Shown here: positions 34,381 to 45,481 of the stretch, in pieces
How positions within the stretch are numbered: the stretch's first letter is position 1
Layout of the letters: each line of letters starts with the position of its first letter
DNA from: Ziziphus jujuba
Taxonomy: Eukaryota; Streptophyta; Magnoliopsida; Rosales; Rhamnaceae
NCBI RefSeq assembly: GCF_031755915.1
Contig: NC_083380.1
Span: 32,770,501 to 32,834,500 of the forward strand
Direction of reading: 5' to 3'
Length of the DNA: 64,000 nt
Made by a program: the position numbers and the translations under genes
Notes under the pieces: model-generated
Told to the model about the DNA's origin: nothing
What the model saw: the letters and a program-made list of their open reading frames with translations, nothing else
Database searches by the model: none

Positions 34381-35800
34381 TTGGCTACAATAAGATTGAA
34401 GAGAAGGTGAACTATATCAAAGAAATAAGTCAAGAAGATGGTACCTTGTTGTTGGCTTACACAAATAATGATAGAACTGATGACAATACATGGTATTTGG
34501 ACATCGGTGCAAGCAATCACATGTGCAGAAGAAGAGGCATGTTTGTGGAGCTGGATGAATCTGTGAGAGGCAATGTGTCTTTTGGAGATGAGTTCGAGGT
34601 AGCGGTAACAGGAAAAGGCAGCATCCTCATGCAGTTAAAGAGTGGAAAACACCAGCTCATATCAAATGTGTATTATGTGCCGAGTATGAAGAGCAACACT
34701 TTGAGGCTTGGACAGGTTTTGGAAAAAGGTTATGATATTCATCTAAAAGACAACCATCTTTGTATAAGGGACAATGCAAGCAACTTAATAGCCAAGGTGC
34801 CAATGTCAAGTAATAGGATGCTCATGTTCAACATTCAAAATGATGCTACCAAGTGTCTCAAGGCGTGCTACAAAGATAGGTCTTAGCTTTGGCATCTTAG
34901 ATTCGAGCATTTAAATTTTGAAGGTTTAGTGTTGCTGTCCAAAAAGGAGATGGTGAGAGGACTACCTATTATTTGCAATCAGGATCAAGTATACAAAGGG
35001 TGCTTACTTGGAAAACAATTCAAGAAAAGTTTTCCAAAGGAGACAAATTCAAGAGCCCAAAGGCCATTGGAGCTCATTCACACAGATGTGTGTGGTCCTT
35101 TGAAGCCAAGCTCACTTGGTAAGAGTAACTATTTTCTTCTTTTTATTGATATTTTTTCAAGAAAGACATGGATGTATTTTTTGAAGGAAAAATCAAATGT
35201 TTTTGAAAACTTTAAGAAGTTTAAAGCTCTTGTTGAGAAGGAAAGTGGCTTTTTGATCAAATCCATGAGATCTGACCGTGGAGGAAAGTTTATATAAAAT
35301 TAATTTAAAAAATATTATGAAGATCATGGAATTCGGAGGTTTCTAACGGTGCCAAGATCCCCCTAACAGATGTGGTAGAACAGAAGAATAGAACAATCCT
35401 AGATGTGGTGAGAACCATGCTTAAAAGTAAGAGATTGCCGAAGGAGTTTTAGGCAGAGGCAGTTGCATGTGCTGTCTACTTATCTAACCAATCTCCAATA
35501 AGAAGTGTGTGGGGAAAAACTCCTCAAAAAGCTTGGAGTGGAAGGAAGCCTAGTATTTCATACCTAAGAATGTTTGGAAGCATAGCTCATGCACATGTAC
35601 CCGATGAGAAAAGAAGCAAATTGGATGATAAAAGTGAGAAGTATATATTCATTGGCTATGACATAAACTCCAAAGGGTACAAGCTCTACAATCCTAAGAG
35701 TGGGAAAACAAAAATTAGCCGGAATGTTATATTTAATGAAAAAGAAAAGCGAAATTGTGAATCACATGATGAAAGCTACAACTTTTTCCCCATATCTTGA
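34381..35800 (+). pseudogene. Cop-3 protease and integrase
   Basis: Open 34407-34886: the protease motif reads YLDIGASNHM, with Ile in place of Thr/Ser beside the catalytic Asp, and continues to YYVPSMKSNTLRLGQ. After a TAG comes the gag-pre-integrase region (LWHLRFEHLNF). The integrase is open 34929-35297 (LELIHTDVCGPL, FIDIFSRKTW, MRSDRGGKF), then broken by stops to about 35500, and open again at 35507-35800 (SYLRMFGSIAHAHVP, GYDINSKGYKLYNP). Confidence 0.88.
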
Positions 35801-37486
35801 ATAGGAAGAGCCGGAACAGCCAGGAATGGAGCAAATGAGAGAGGAACCGATCACCCCACCAGCTTCACCAACCACAGGTCTTGAAGAAGGTGGAAGTTCA
35901 AGTGAAAGGGCCCTACAATTTAGGAGTTTACAAGAGATATATGAGGTAACTGAAAACCAAGATGATCTCACTTTGTTTTGTTTATTTGTTGATTGTGAAC
36001 CCATGAACTTCCAAGAGGCAATGGAAGACAAAAATTGGACGAATGCCATTGATGAGAAGATAAAAGCAATCAAGAAGAATGAAACATGGAAACCAGCTTC
36101 ACTTCCATAAGGATCCAAAGCTATTGGCATGAAGTGGGTGTATAAAGCTAAGAAGAATGCTAAAGGTGAGGTTGAAAGGTACAAGGTAAGGTTGGTAGCA
36201 AAAGGCTATAGTCAAAGGGCTGGTATAGACTATGATGAAGTTTTTGCACCTGTTGCAATGCTAGAGATGGTAAGGTTAATCATCTCATTGGTGGCTCAAC
36301 ACAACTAGAAAATACATCAAATGGATGTGAAGTCTGTGTTCTTAAATGGAAACCTTGAAGAAGAAGTTTACATCGAACAACCACCAGGATATGAAATCAA
36401 AGGACAAAAAGACAAAGTCTTAAGGTTGAAGAAAGCACTTTATGGGTTGAAGCAAGCACCCCGAGCTTGGAATATTAGAACTAACAAGTATCTCCAAGAA
36501 AGGAATTTTATCAAGTGTCCATACGAGCATGCACTTTACATTATAATTAAAAGAGATGATATATTGATTGTGTTCTTGTATGTAGATGACTTAATTTTCA
36601 TGGGCAGCAATCCAAGTATGTTTGCCGAGTTTAAGGAGGAGATGTCGAGAAAGTTTGAGATGATCGATATTGGGCTCATGTCTTACTATCTCAACAGTGA
36701 AGTAAAGCAAGGAGGTGAAGGCATTCTAATTACTTAAGAAGGGTATGCTAAGAAGGTACTTAAGAAGTTTAAGATGGATGATGCAAATCTGGTTGGCACA
36801 CCAATGGAATGTGGAGTCAAGTTACCGAAGCATGAGGAAGGAGAAAAAATGGATCCAACATTTTTTAAGAGCTTGGTTGGAAGCATAAGATATTTGACGT
36901 GTACAAGGTTGGACATTCTCTATGTAGTAGGAGTTATAAGTTGTCACATGGAGAATCCAATAACAACTCATTTGGAGGTTGCAAAAAGAATTCTTAGATA
37001 CTTAAAAGGTACAACAAGTTTTTATTTGTATTATTCAACTTCCAATGATTACAAGCTCATTGGATATAGTGATAGTGATTGGGGTGGAGACATAGATGAT
37101 CATAAAAGCACAAGTGGCTTTATGTTTTATTTGGGAGATACGACTTTTACATGGATGTCAAAGAAGCAGAAAATCGTGACTCTTTCAACATGTGAAGCAG
37201 AGTATGTAGCTGCCACCTTATGTGTTTGTCATGCAATTTGGCTTTGAAAGTTGTTAAGGAAGTTGGGTTTTCCACAAGAAGAACCAACCAAGATATATGT
37301 GGATAATAAATTAGCAATTTCCTTGGCCAAGAATCCTGTTTTTCATGATCGAAGTAAACATATTAATTACATTAGAGAATGCATTGTCAAAGCAGATGTA
37401 CAGCTGGAGTATGTGAAGTCTCATAATCAAGTAGCTGATATTTTTACCAAGCCTCTAAAGCATGAAGTTTTTTGTCAAATTTAGAA
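35801..37486 (+). pseudogene. Cop-3 RT and RNase H
   Basis: Fragments in pol order: an acidic linker; NFQEAMEDKNWTNAIDEKI; GMKWVYKAKKNAKGEVE; MDVKSVFLNGNLEEEVYIE (the 36321-36737 frame); YGLKQAPRAWN; catalytic FLYVDDLIFMG; then KFKMDDANLVGTPMECG. RNase H reads YSDSDWGGDIDDHKSTSG, LSTCEAEYVAA, a TGA after HAIWL, then VDNKLAISLAKNPVFHDRSKHI and ADIFTKPLKHEVF. At least five in-frame stops. Confidence 0.9.
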
Positions 37487-37511
37487 GTCTAATTGGCATA
37501 AAAAATCAAGT

Positions 37512-37522
37512 TTAAAAGGGGC
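37512..37522 (+). other. Cop-3 polypurine tract
   Basis: TTAAAAGGGGC just before the 3' LTR. Confidence 0.7.
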
Positions 37523-37828
37523 GGTTGAAATATAAACTTGATTTTTAGGTTATTATTTTGTGGACCTTGGTTACGTAGGGTCCAAGTTTTATTACAGTCC
37601 AAGTTTTAGAAACTTCTTTTATGGTAATTTTATGATATTTTATGTAGGTAGGGTTAATTATTAGTATAAATATTATTATGTTTTTTGCTTGTGTGTGTTG
37701 CAAGCCAGGAATGCTGAGAACCGTTAAATAAACCAACAGTAGTTTTTTTTTCCCTTCTTCGGTTGTTTGCTCTCTGTTTTGTTGCTATGTCTCTGTTTTT
37801 GATTCATCCTTTTTGATTTCATGCAACA
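37523..37828 (+). repeat. Cop-3 3' LTR
   Basis: 306 bp; the terminal TG has become GG (GGTTGAAATATAAAC), end ATGCAACA intact. Confidence 0.92.
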
Positions 37829-40290
37829 ATGGCAATCAATTATGTAATAAGCCTTGACCTCAATGACAGTTGGCTTCGTGGGTCTTTACATTCTAATAGC
37901 AGCCTTTTCAGCTTGCTTTATCTTTGAAAGCTAAGCCTTGCCTTCAACAACTTCAATTATTGCCCGATTCCTTCAGAGTTTGGCCAACTTTCAAGGTTAA
38001 CCCATCTCAGCCTCTCTCATTCTGTGTTTTATGGGCATATTCTGATATCTCAAATTTCAAAGCTTATAAATTTGATTTCACTTGATCTTTCTTTCAATGG
38101 TTATGTGAAAGAAAGAGATTTTGGAAGGCTCACCCAAAGCATGACCAATTTAAGACAACTTTACCTCAATTGGATGCAAATTGATTCACCTGTACCTATT
38201 CACTTTGCAAATGTGGCTTCCTTGACACATCTCTCTTTTCACGGGTGTAGTTTACATGGTAAGTTTCCAAATATTATCTTCAACTTACCTAACTTACAGT
38301 TTATCCGACTGTCTGACAACAACAATCGTTCTGGTTCTTTTGCTGAATTTTGTTCTGGCAGTATGCTCAAGTTATTGGGTCTTTCTTTTACAAACTTTTT
38401 AGGAAAAGTACTAAATTGGATTGGCAACCTTAAATCCTTGAATACAAATTTTTCGGGATTATTCCTTCTTCAATTTGGAATCTTACTATAATTAAACATA
38501 TTGAACTTGACAGTAATGAATTTAGTGGTCAAATTCCATATTCACTTGGGAACCTCACAGAGTTGGAAGGTTTGATTCTTTCAATGGCAAAATCCCAATA
38601 CCACTCCCACATCGTATACAATGTATCAATCTTATGGTCAATCGTTTGACAAGTTCAATTCCATCCGTTATTTCTAACTTGATGTTCCTTAGGTGGCTTG
38701 ATCTATCATATAATTCACTCACTGGATTCATTCCTGGTTCTTTATTTAAACTGCCTTTTTTGACATACTTATTTTGGAAAACATTTAGTTTACAAGCCAT
38801 CTCAACATCCAAAATATCTATGTCTCAAATTCATCCCTATCATATTCTTTGATATTAAGTCAAAAAAAACTAACTGGACTTCTAAGTTCCGAATCCCAAC
38901 TCTCAACGCTCATTGAATTGAGACTTAATTCAAATGATTTAAGTGGCAGGCTCGATTTTGGCATCTTCTTAAAGATGGGTTGGCTTTCTGTTCTTGATCT
39001 GACAGGGGCTTATTCATACAAATTTAAGTACGACATCCACTCTCTCCAATAAATTTCACAAAATATATTTATCTTTTTGCAACATAAGAGTGATATTCTT
39101 GAAAACGCAAGGTGAATTTGGGAATTAGATCTTTCCAACAATTATATCAGCGATCCAATTCCCAAATGTTTAGGTTACCTTAATATCTCTCTCTTGGTTC
39201 TAAAACCAAGAAGAAACATCTTGAATGGCAATATGCCTATGACATGTGAGGATAGAAACCGATGACAAACATTGGACTTGAGTTACAACAATTTAAATGG
39301 AAAGATTACAAAGCCCCTAATTAAATGTAAAGAGTTACAAATTATAAATCTCGGCCACAATCAGATGACTGACACACTTTCTTTGTAACAAGAGTTTGTC
39401 AAAGCTTCAAATTCTCATTTTATATTACAATAAATTTTATCGTCCAATATGGCATCCACATAGCTTTTTTTGGCTTGGTGAACTTAAGTATTATTGATCT
39501 ATCTTTCAATGATTTTATAGGAAGTTTGCCTTCAGATTATTTTCCAAATTGGACTTCAACGAAAGCTTCATACAATAAGTTGCAATCAAAATTCATTAGT
39601 AATGATTGCTTTGTTGAGCTCTACTGACCATGATAAATAAGGGGCTAGAAATCCCTTATGTTAAAATTTTAATTTTCTTCGTGAGCATTGATTTCTCCAA
39701 CAACAACTTTTATGGAGAAATTTCAAGATCAATAGGAGAAGGTCAAGATTTAATTGTGCTCAACTTGTCAAGTAACAATTTTGTGGGATGTATCCCTTCT
39801 TCTTTAGGGAACCTGATTGAACTTGAATCGTTAGATCTCTCAAACAATGAACTTTCAGGTGAAATCCCTTAGCAACCTACCAGTTCACATTTCTTGGATA
39901 TTTAAACTTGTCAAACAATTAACTTACAGGTCCAATACCACAAGCCAGGCAAATTGGGATGTTTTCAAATTCTTCTTTAAGGGAAATTGGGGATTATGTG
40001 TCCTCCATTGTCAAAAAGGTGTGAAAGGTCTCCTTTTCCACCTTCTCATTACAGTGAGGAATCAGATGATTCTGAATTATCGGGGTTTGGTTGGAAAGCT
40101 ATTGCAATAGGATATGGATGTGGGCTCATTATTGGATTGATGCTTGGACATATCATCACCTCAAGGAGCCCATAATTGATGTTCAAGATTTTTCATGTGA
40201 TCCCACCAAGGAGACTAAGAGGAGCAAACAGTTGAAAGCACTTCAAGTTAAAGTAGAAGAACTTGGATTCTTGTGGCTAAAGTAAGTGAT
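37829..40290 (+). pseudogene. LRR receptor-like protein, part 3 (LRRs, TM, tail)
   Basis: Main body of the RLP after Cop-3 is removed; frame continues as INYVISLDLNDSWLRGSL. A long series of extracellular LRRs of the plant LxxLxLSxNxxxGxIP type is visible (LINLISLDLSFNGY, LPNLQFIRLSDNN, SNLMFLRWLDLSYNSLTGFIP, FSNNNFYGEISRSIGEGQ, ELESLDLSNNELSGEIP). A C-terminal cap (PPLSKRCER), an acidic juxtamembrane stretch (EESDDSE) and one membrane helix (IAIGYGCGLIIGLMLGHII, about 40100-40160) follow. There is no kinase domain, so RLP not RLK. Frameshifts and stops are scattered, for example TGA near 37929 and TAG near 39871. The tail past TSRSP reads on only after a one-base deletion. Confidence 0.88.
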
Positions 40291-40430
40291 AAAAATTCTG
40301 AATACAAATATATTTATTCTTATTTGAAGTAAATTTGGCATAACTACCATTTTTTGTGGTTTATATTATTGATGCAGTGAAGAAACAAGGAAGCCTGGAG
40401 CTTGAAGACAATGCTAGTTGTTGACAAGTT
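40283..40430 (+). other. Probable 3' intron and last exon of the RLP
   Basis: Donor-like AAAGTAAGTG after the tail codons FLWLK, then about 93 bp of AT-rich sequence, acceptor-like TTGATGCAG, then TGAAGAAACAAGGAAG ... GAAGACAATGC. The same arrangement occurs at 43245-43400 in the second copy, which supports a genuine splice unit. Confidence 0.45.
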
Positions 40431-40440
40431 ACCGTTAGTC

Positions 40441-43084
40441 AGTAATTTGTGTTCTACTAATGGTGTCCCATTTAAACTATTCTTTGTCTAGTTTGTTAAG
40501 TAATAGTTAGTTTTATTTTTGTTCAAAAACAGTTGTTGAAATAATGCATTTTATTTTTTCTAAGCTTCCCATAGTAAAAGTCTTCTTCTCGAAGAAGTTT
40601 ACTTTTCTTGCTACAATTTCTGGTTTTCTGAAGCTTATATGCTTTGTTGTATAAATAAAATTCAGTCTTTTATTGAGTAGACTTCCTAATCAATTGCGAT
40701 TTTGAAGAGTAGCAAGCAATCCTATAAGCAATGCCTTAATCTTTTAACGTATTATAATTTGAATTTCTTTTACTATGCTTGTTAAACTATTTCAATATTG
40801 GCAAGCATGCTTATCATATACATTATTAAGGACATCTATATGATCTTCAAAAGTTCGAGTTCTAAATATGAGCTGAGAGTAAAAATTACTTTGAAGATGG
40901 ATCAGGTACATAGTTCATCAGTCATACTACTGAAATGCATGGATTCCTTACCCCTGAAGCATATGATAAAATTTGCATCTTTTGCTTCCCTTTTTGTCAA
41001 GATTTGGAAAATGAGTATGGATTGAATGGGAGAAGCTCTTTACGACCTTCAACTTAACCAATTTGAAGAAAATAGAGCTTCATGCTGGTTGGACATCTTT
41101 GAAGAAAATAGAGCAGAAAATAGAGCTTCATGCTGGTTGGACATCTTTGAAGGTCATACCAATAGGACTATCAAGGTATATTAGTATTCATACAGCTTTC
41201 ATTTTGTTTCTAATGGTAAATTAATACAGTATATATGCACTTTGATATACCAATGACAGAGTATATGGCAAACCTCATTTTGCGAGCTCAAGGAGTAGAG
41301 GCTGGTCAAGCATTTGATTTTAGTTTGGTTAAGTTATGGGAATTGGGAAAGAACATTCAGTCCTTGCACATTTATAGAACATAATGACCATAATGAACTC
41401 TTAGGATTTACAAATTCTAGACATACCCGCATAAATATTTCCTTTAAATCCAAAAAAAGTGCACTGTTTTGATACAAATATCCTTTTTATTCAATATTTC
41501 TTTACATTAATACAATTGAATATGAATTGTTTTGCTTGGCAGGGACTAGAAGAGGAAACTGTTTTGAAAATAAGCAGCTAAACAGGCCCTAAAGATCAAG
41601 AGGACTGTATAAGATGTTGCAGTGGGACTGAATAATTGCAAAGATACGAAACGAAAATTAACCATCTATGAAGATTGGCTTGCTAAGATGTTGTACTGGG
41701 AACTCTACTTGTACAGTACATGTGCATAAGGGTCAATAATCAATCTTTTCCTGCTTCTTAAAACGGAGACACTGTGTTTTGGATTTTGTGACTCTATATA
41801 GATATTTCAATCTTAGACTGCAATATTGTCACGTCCTAAAGAAGCTAATTAGTGATAAATCTCAGTTTGAATTTTGTTCCTTCTTTTCATATATATTTGC
41901 CATATATTTATTGTTGTAGAGTATCAGCTGCATGATTGGAAGAAAGACAATGGAAAGGCAATGCAATAATGAAAAATTTTGGCCTGCCAAATATTCAATT
42001 AGTTACGTGTTAAGGAAAATAACAATTAGAAATGCATCTGGGTAGACTAATCTTTTAAGCCCAGAAGCAGAGAGGTCTCAATCCGAATCAAGCAATACAG
42101 ATACAAAGCATTACTATATTTTATTCTGACAATTGAAGAATTAGTGTACTATTTTCAGAATCCATAGTAGTATATTTTGTATTTTTATTGCTGGATCAAA
42201 CTCATGTACATATAATTTATATACATTGTTCCACATAGCCTACAATGATAATTATTTATTAATATGGTGGAAGCTACTGGTATTTTGCTAGTACTGGGTT
42301 CTTCTTCATGTGAAATATCTCCTAAACATAGTGGCTTTATAAATTATTCTAGAGCCAAATTCATATATGTATATATATATATATATAACAAAAATATGGG
42401 CGGGACACACTATGACAACCTTGCCTAAAGATTATATATATAACCCAAATATGGTTGGGACACATTCTGACCCCCTAACCAAAGGATTGCGCTGTGGATG
42501 AGAAAGAATATGACAAAATAAAAAATGTGAATTTCATTTGATTAGTCATCTCGATGCATGGCTTTTGAAGGATAGAAATGTAAAAGCTAATGTGTTTGGA
42601 TTTCTAAGATATAGAATAATTTTATAAATTTGTTTTACAAAATACTTGGTGTCACCAAATTGGTGATGATACTAGCGAGCATTTGAAAGCTATGTAACTG
42701 TCCTCCTACTAGATCCCTATCAATGAGACTAACAAAAAGAAAAGAAAAAATGGATTACTATACAAACACAAAGACTACACAAATTAAGACCCGACAGAAA
42801 TATTAAATTGATTATAAAATTGCTTTGATAGTTCGTTGGCCCTAGAAGTTTGTCTATATATAGAGTTTTAGTTAGTGGTTCATTACACCCATATTAGTTA
42901 TCAAGAACATCTCCTAGAGTACTTTTTATTTTAAAGAGTTTAATTTTAGATATAGAGATAATTATAAAGCCAATAAAAGTTGATGATTTTTTAAATGCCG
43001 CCGTTTCATAAACTTTGACTTTTATAGGGTTGTTTTTAAAAGCTTGTGTAAAATAAGTAAACACTTTTTTTTTCCATAAAATAA
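40441..43084. other. Host spacer downstream of the RLP
   Basis: No convincing gene. 40795-41830 recurs, diverged, at 43620-44150 and 52196-53340. 41580-42360 holds nothing I recognise. 42360-42480 has an AT microsatellite and two diverged copies of an ATATGGNNGGGACACA motif. 42500-43084 is AT-rich. Confidence 0.55.
41026..41184 (+). other. Short unrecognised ORF with an internal duplication
   Basis: 52 codons from ATG 41026, MGEALYDLQLNQFEENRAS, with a 48-bp in-frame direct repeat so that ENRASCWLDIFE occurs twice. A diverged counterpart begins MGEALYSFKITKFEEDNRA at 52428. I do not recognise the product. It may be an exon (GTATAT follows IK) or a chance ORF in a duplicated spacer. Confidence 0.3.
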
Positions 43085-43600
43085 ATCTTTTTATGGATTT
43101 TATGGATTGATGCTAGGATATTTCATCACCTCAAGGAGCCCCATACTTGGTGTTCAATTTTCGTGTGATTCCACCAGGGAGACTAAGAGAAGCAAACAGT
43201 TGAAAGCACTTCAAAAGTAGAACTTGGATTCCTGTGGCTAAAGTAAGTGATAAAAGTTATGAATACCAATAAACTTATAAAAGTTCTGAATATTAATAAA
43301 CTTATTCTGATTTGGTGAAACTTTCACCAGTTTACCTTTATTTTGGTTTACATTACTGATGCAGTGAAGAAACGACTGGAGATTGAAGACAACGCCATTG
43401 AAAAGTTACCATTACTCAATAACTTGAGTTTTACTGATGGCACACCATTTAGGTTTTGCTTTTCTAGTTTGTTACATAATATTTTGTTTTATTTTTGTCA
43501 GAAACAGTTGTTCAAAACGATGCCTTCTTTACTTTCTCTAAGCTTCACATATGAAACAACTTCTTCTTAATGAAGCAGACTTTTCTTGCTTTCGTTTTTG
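43085..43600 (+). pseudogene. 3' end of a second RLP copy
   Basis: Matches 40120-40440: the end of the membrane segment, ITSRSP, a tail, the donor-like AAAGTAAGTG, an intron longer than in the first copy, acceptor TGATGCAG, and KKRLEIEDNA. Here the tail is in frame with TSRSP (SPILGVQFSCD, TRETKRSKQLKALQ) and ends at TAG. Nothing of its LRR region remains upstream, so it is a duplicated fragment. Confidence 0.75.
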
Positions 43601-44336
43601 GTTTTCTCAAAGCTAGTATATGTCGAAGATGAATCAGGTACATAGTACTCCAGTCATATTACTGACAATGTATGGATCTGATAAAATTTACACCTTTTTC
43701 TTCCTTTTTTGTTTGTAAATTAATGCTGTATATGATAAACCTTATTTCTTATTTTTGTTTATTTTTGGGAAAGAACATTCAGCCCTTGCATATTTAATGT
43801 ATTGTTAGGACTTACAAATTCTAGATATGCCTGCATAAATACTTTCTTTAAATAAATATAAAAAAAAGGATAAAAATGCCATTATTTCGATACAAGTATT
43901 TGTGTTCATTCAATATTTCTTTCAACTAATACAGATGAAAAGGACCGTATACCGAGTCATTGCAAAGATGTGAAAGGCAAATTAACCATCCGTGAAGATT
44001 GACTTGCTTAGATAGAGTTTCACTTGAAACTGTGCTTGTACAGTTACATAGAAAATAATCAATCTTTTCATACTTCTTAAAACAGAGCCAATCTGCTTTG
44101 GTTTTATGACTATATAACACATTTTCAATATTCTTTTATCCTGAAAGAATCTCATGACCGATAAATTTAAATTTCAACTTTTGTTCGTCTTCTCATATCA
44201 AATGAGGTATAAATAGGCATATTCTCTTACTAGAGTGCAATGTATCCCATTGCATACTAAAGCATATATTTCCTTTGCCTGAGCTTCAATACCCTGTTTT
44301 TATGCCTCTGTTTCTTCAATTTCATTATATCCAATT
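43601..44336. other. Host spacer of the second RLP unit
   Basis: Diverged copy of 40890-41830 and, at the end, of 10540-10610 (TTTCTTCAATTTCATTATATCC). No gene seen. Cop-4 is inserted at 44336/51166. Confidence 0.55.
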
Positions 44337-44818
44337 TGTGAAGTCCAGCCGCACCACCACCGACAGTGTGAAGACTGCCCAGCCATCATGTTTGACACCA
44401 CTGCACCGACAGCCACCATTTTTTGACAATGGCCATTGCTGCACCGAAAATGGATTGTTCAACAATTGTGGGCTCTGCAAAGGCTGTTGAAGATTGAGGC
44501 CATGCAACCGACCTTGAAAGCCTATAAATAGGCTCCATCCCGTTGTATGCAAACCAAGCCAAGAGAGCAAGCTCAATATTATCCCAAGTGAGGAATATTG
44601 AGAGAAAACTCTGAGAGAGAGAGTGTTTAAGTTCCAGAGAGAGCTTGAGAGAAGAGTGAGCAATTCCAGAGAGAATTTGAGAGTGTAGAGAGAGGTTCCA
44701 CGTGAGAATCCTCCATAAGAGAAGTTTTTATTTTTGTATTCTATTTCTAAGAGATTAATAGAATTCTTTTATTTTTCTTCTCATATTTCTTCTCTAAAGT
44801 GGTCAGAGAACCACAACA
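44337..44818 (+). repeat. Cop-4 5' LTR
   Basis: 482 bp, TGTGAAGTCCAGCC to GAACCACAACA. Transcribed part is rich in GAGA. Confidence 0.95.
44523..44530 (+). promoter_or_regulatory. Cop-4 LTR TATA box
   Basis: TATAAATA within GCCTATAAATAGGC; the same box lies at 50870-50877 in the 3' LTR. Confidence 0.7.
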
Positions 44819-44820
44819 AG

Positions 44821-44832
44821 TGGTATCAGAGC
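44821..44832 (+). other. Cop-4 primer-binding site
   Basis: TGGTATCAGAGC, two bases after the LTR; iMet tRNA. Confidence 0.95.
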
Positions 44833-45481
44833 TCCAGGTCGAGAGCTTGGGTTCAAAATTTGAAGAAACAAAGCTACTGTTCTTCAAGTTGGTGTTTCGA
44901 AAAGTTGCTCAAATAATTAATTTGACAATACCAGGTGAAAGTACCCGACGAGAAGAGGACACACAAGTTCGCCGGAGAGAAAGACAGCGTCTCACGCGCC
45001 CGCACGCGCCGCTTGAAGTTTTCTGCAACAGTTCACGCGCGTCACGCGCCGCACACGCCGTCTGGAGGTTGAAGACGACCACGTCAGCAGACACGTCAGC
45101 GCACCCTGCCACGTCATCAGCCACGCCAGCCGACGCGTCGTCAGCCACGCAAGCCGACACGCCATCTGCCACGTGTTGACACGTCAGCCCAAGCTGCCAC
45201 GTCATCTGCCACGTGTTGACACGTCAGCACATTCTGCCACGTCATCAATATTTTCTGTAATTACGGAACAGCCCTTGAACTATTGGAAATTACATATTGA
45301 CCCCTGAAGTTTCTGTATTTGCAGGTTGACCCAGAAATTTTATGAAATTACAGTTTTGCCCTAAAATTTCTGATAATTATATTTTGACCCCGGAAGAGTC
45401 AAGTCCACCATTTTCGTCCATTTCGGACGCAACGGTTAACTCCGTTTTGCCAAATTCAGCTCCATTTTTGGTCAAGCCATA
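44833..45481 (+). other. Cop-4 leader with a dense ACGT-motif cluster
   Basis: Leader before gag. Between 45079 and 45243 there are nine ACGT cores, mostly as CCACGTCAT/CAGC and CCACGTGTTGACACGTCAGC, the latter repeated twice. CACGTG and TGACG are classical plant bZIP-binding cores. Whether they act here is not known. Confidence 0.7.

Larger units (their letters stand above)
33052..37828 (+). mobile_element. Cop-3: older copia element
   Basis: 4777 bp, exact TSD ATGGC (33047-33051 and 37829-37833) in the RLP gene. LTRs 33052-33360 and 37523-37828, PBS 33364-33375, PPT 37512-37522. The LTRs differ at very roughly one site in ten, much more than Gyp-2, Gyp-3, Cop-2 or Cop-4, so it is the oldest dated insertion in the gene. 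gag and pol carry many stops and frameshifts. Confidence 0.95.

Noticed and set aside
37829..40440. Functional LRR receptor kinase
   Set aside because: No kinase domain after the membrane helix, and many stops and frameshifts; it is a receptor-like protein pseudogene.
11012..40440. Retrotransposon capture of an RLP gene (RLP inside an element)
   Set aside because: Target duplications show the reverse: the elements are inserted in the RLP gene.
42360..42480. MITE with AT-rich ends
   Set aside because: Two diverged copies of a GGGACACA motif next to a microsatellite, but no inverted terminal repeats or target duplication visible.
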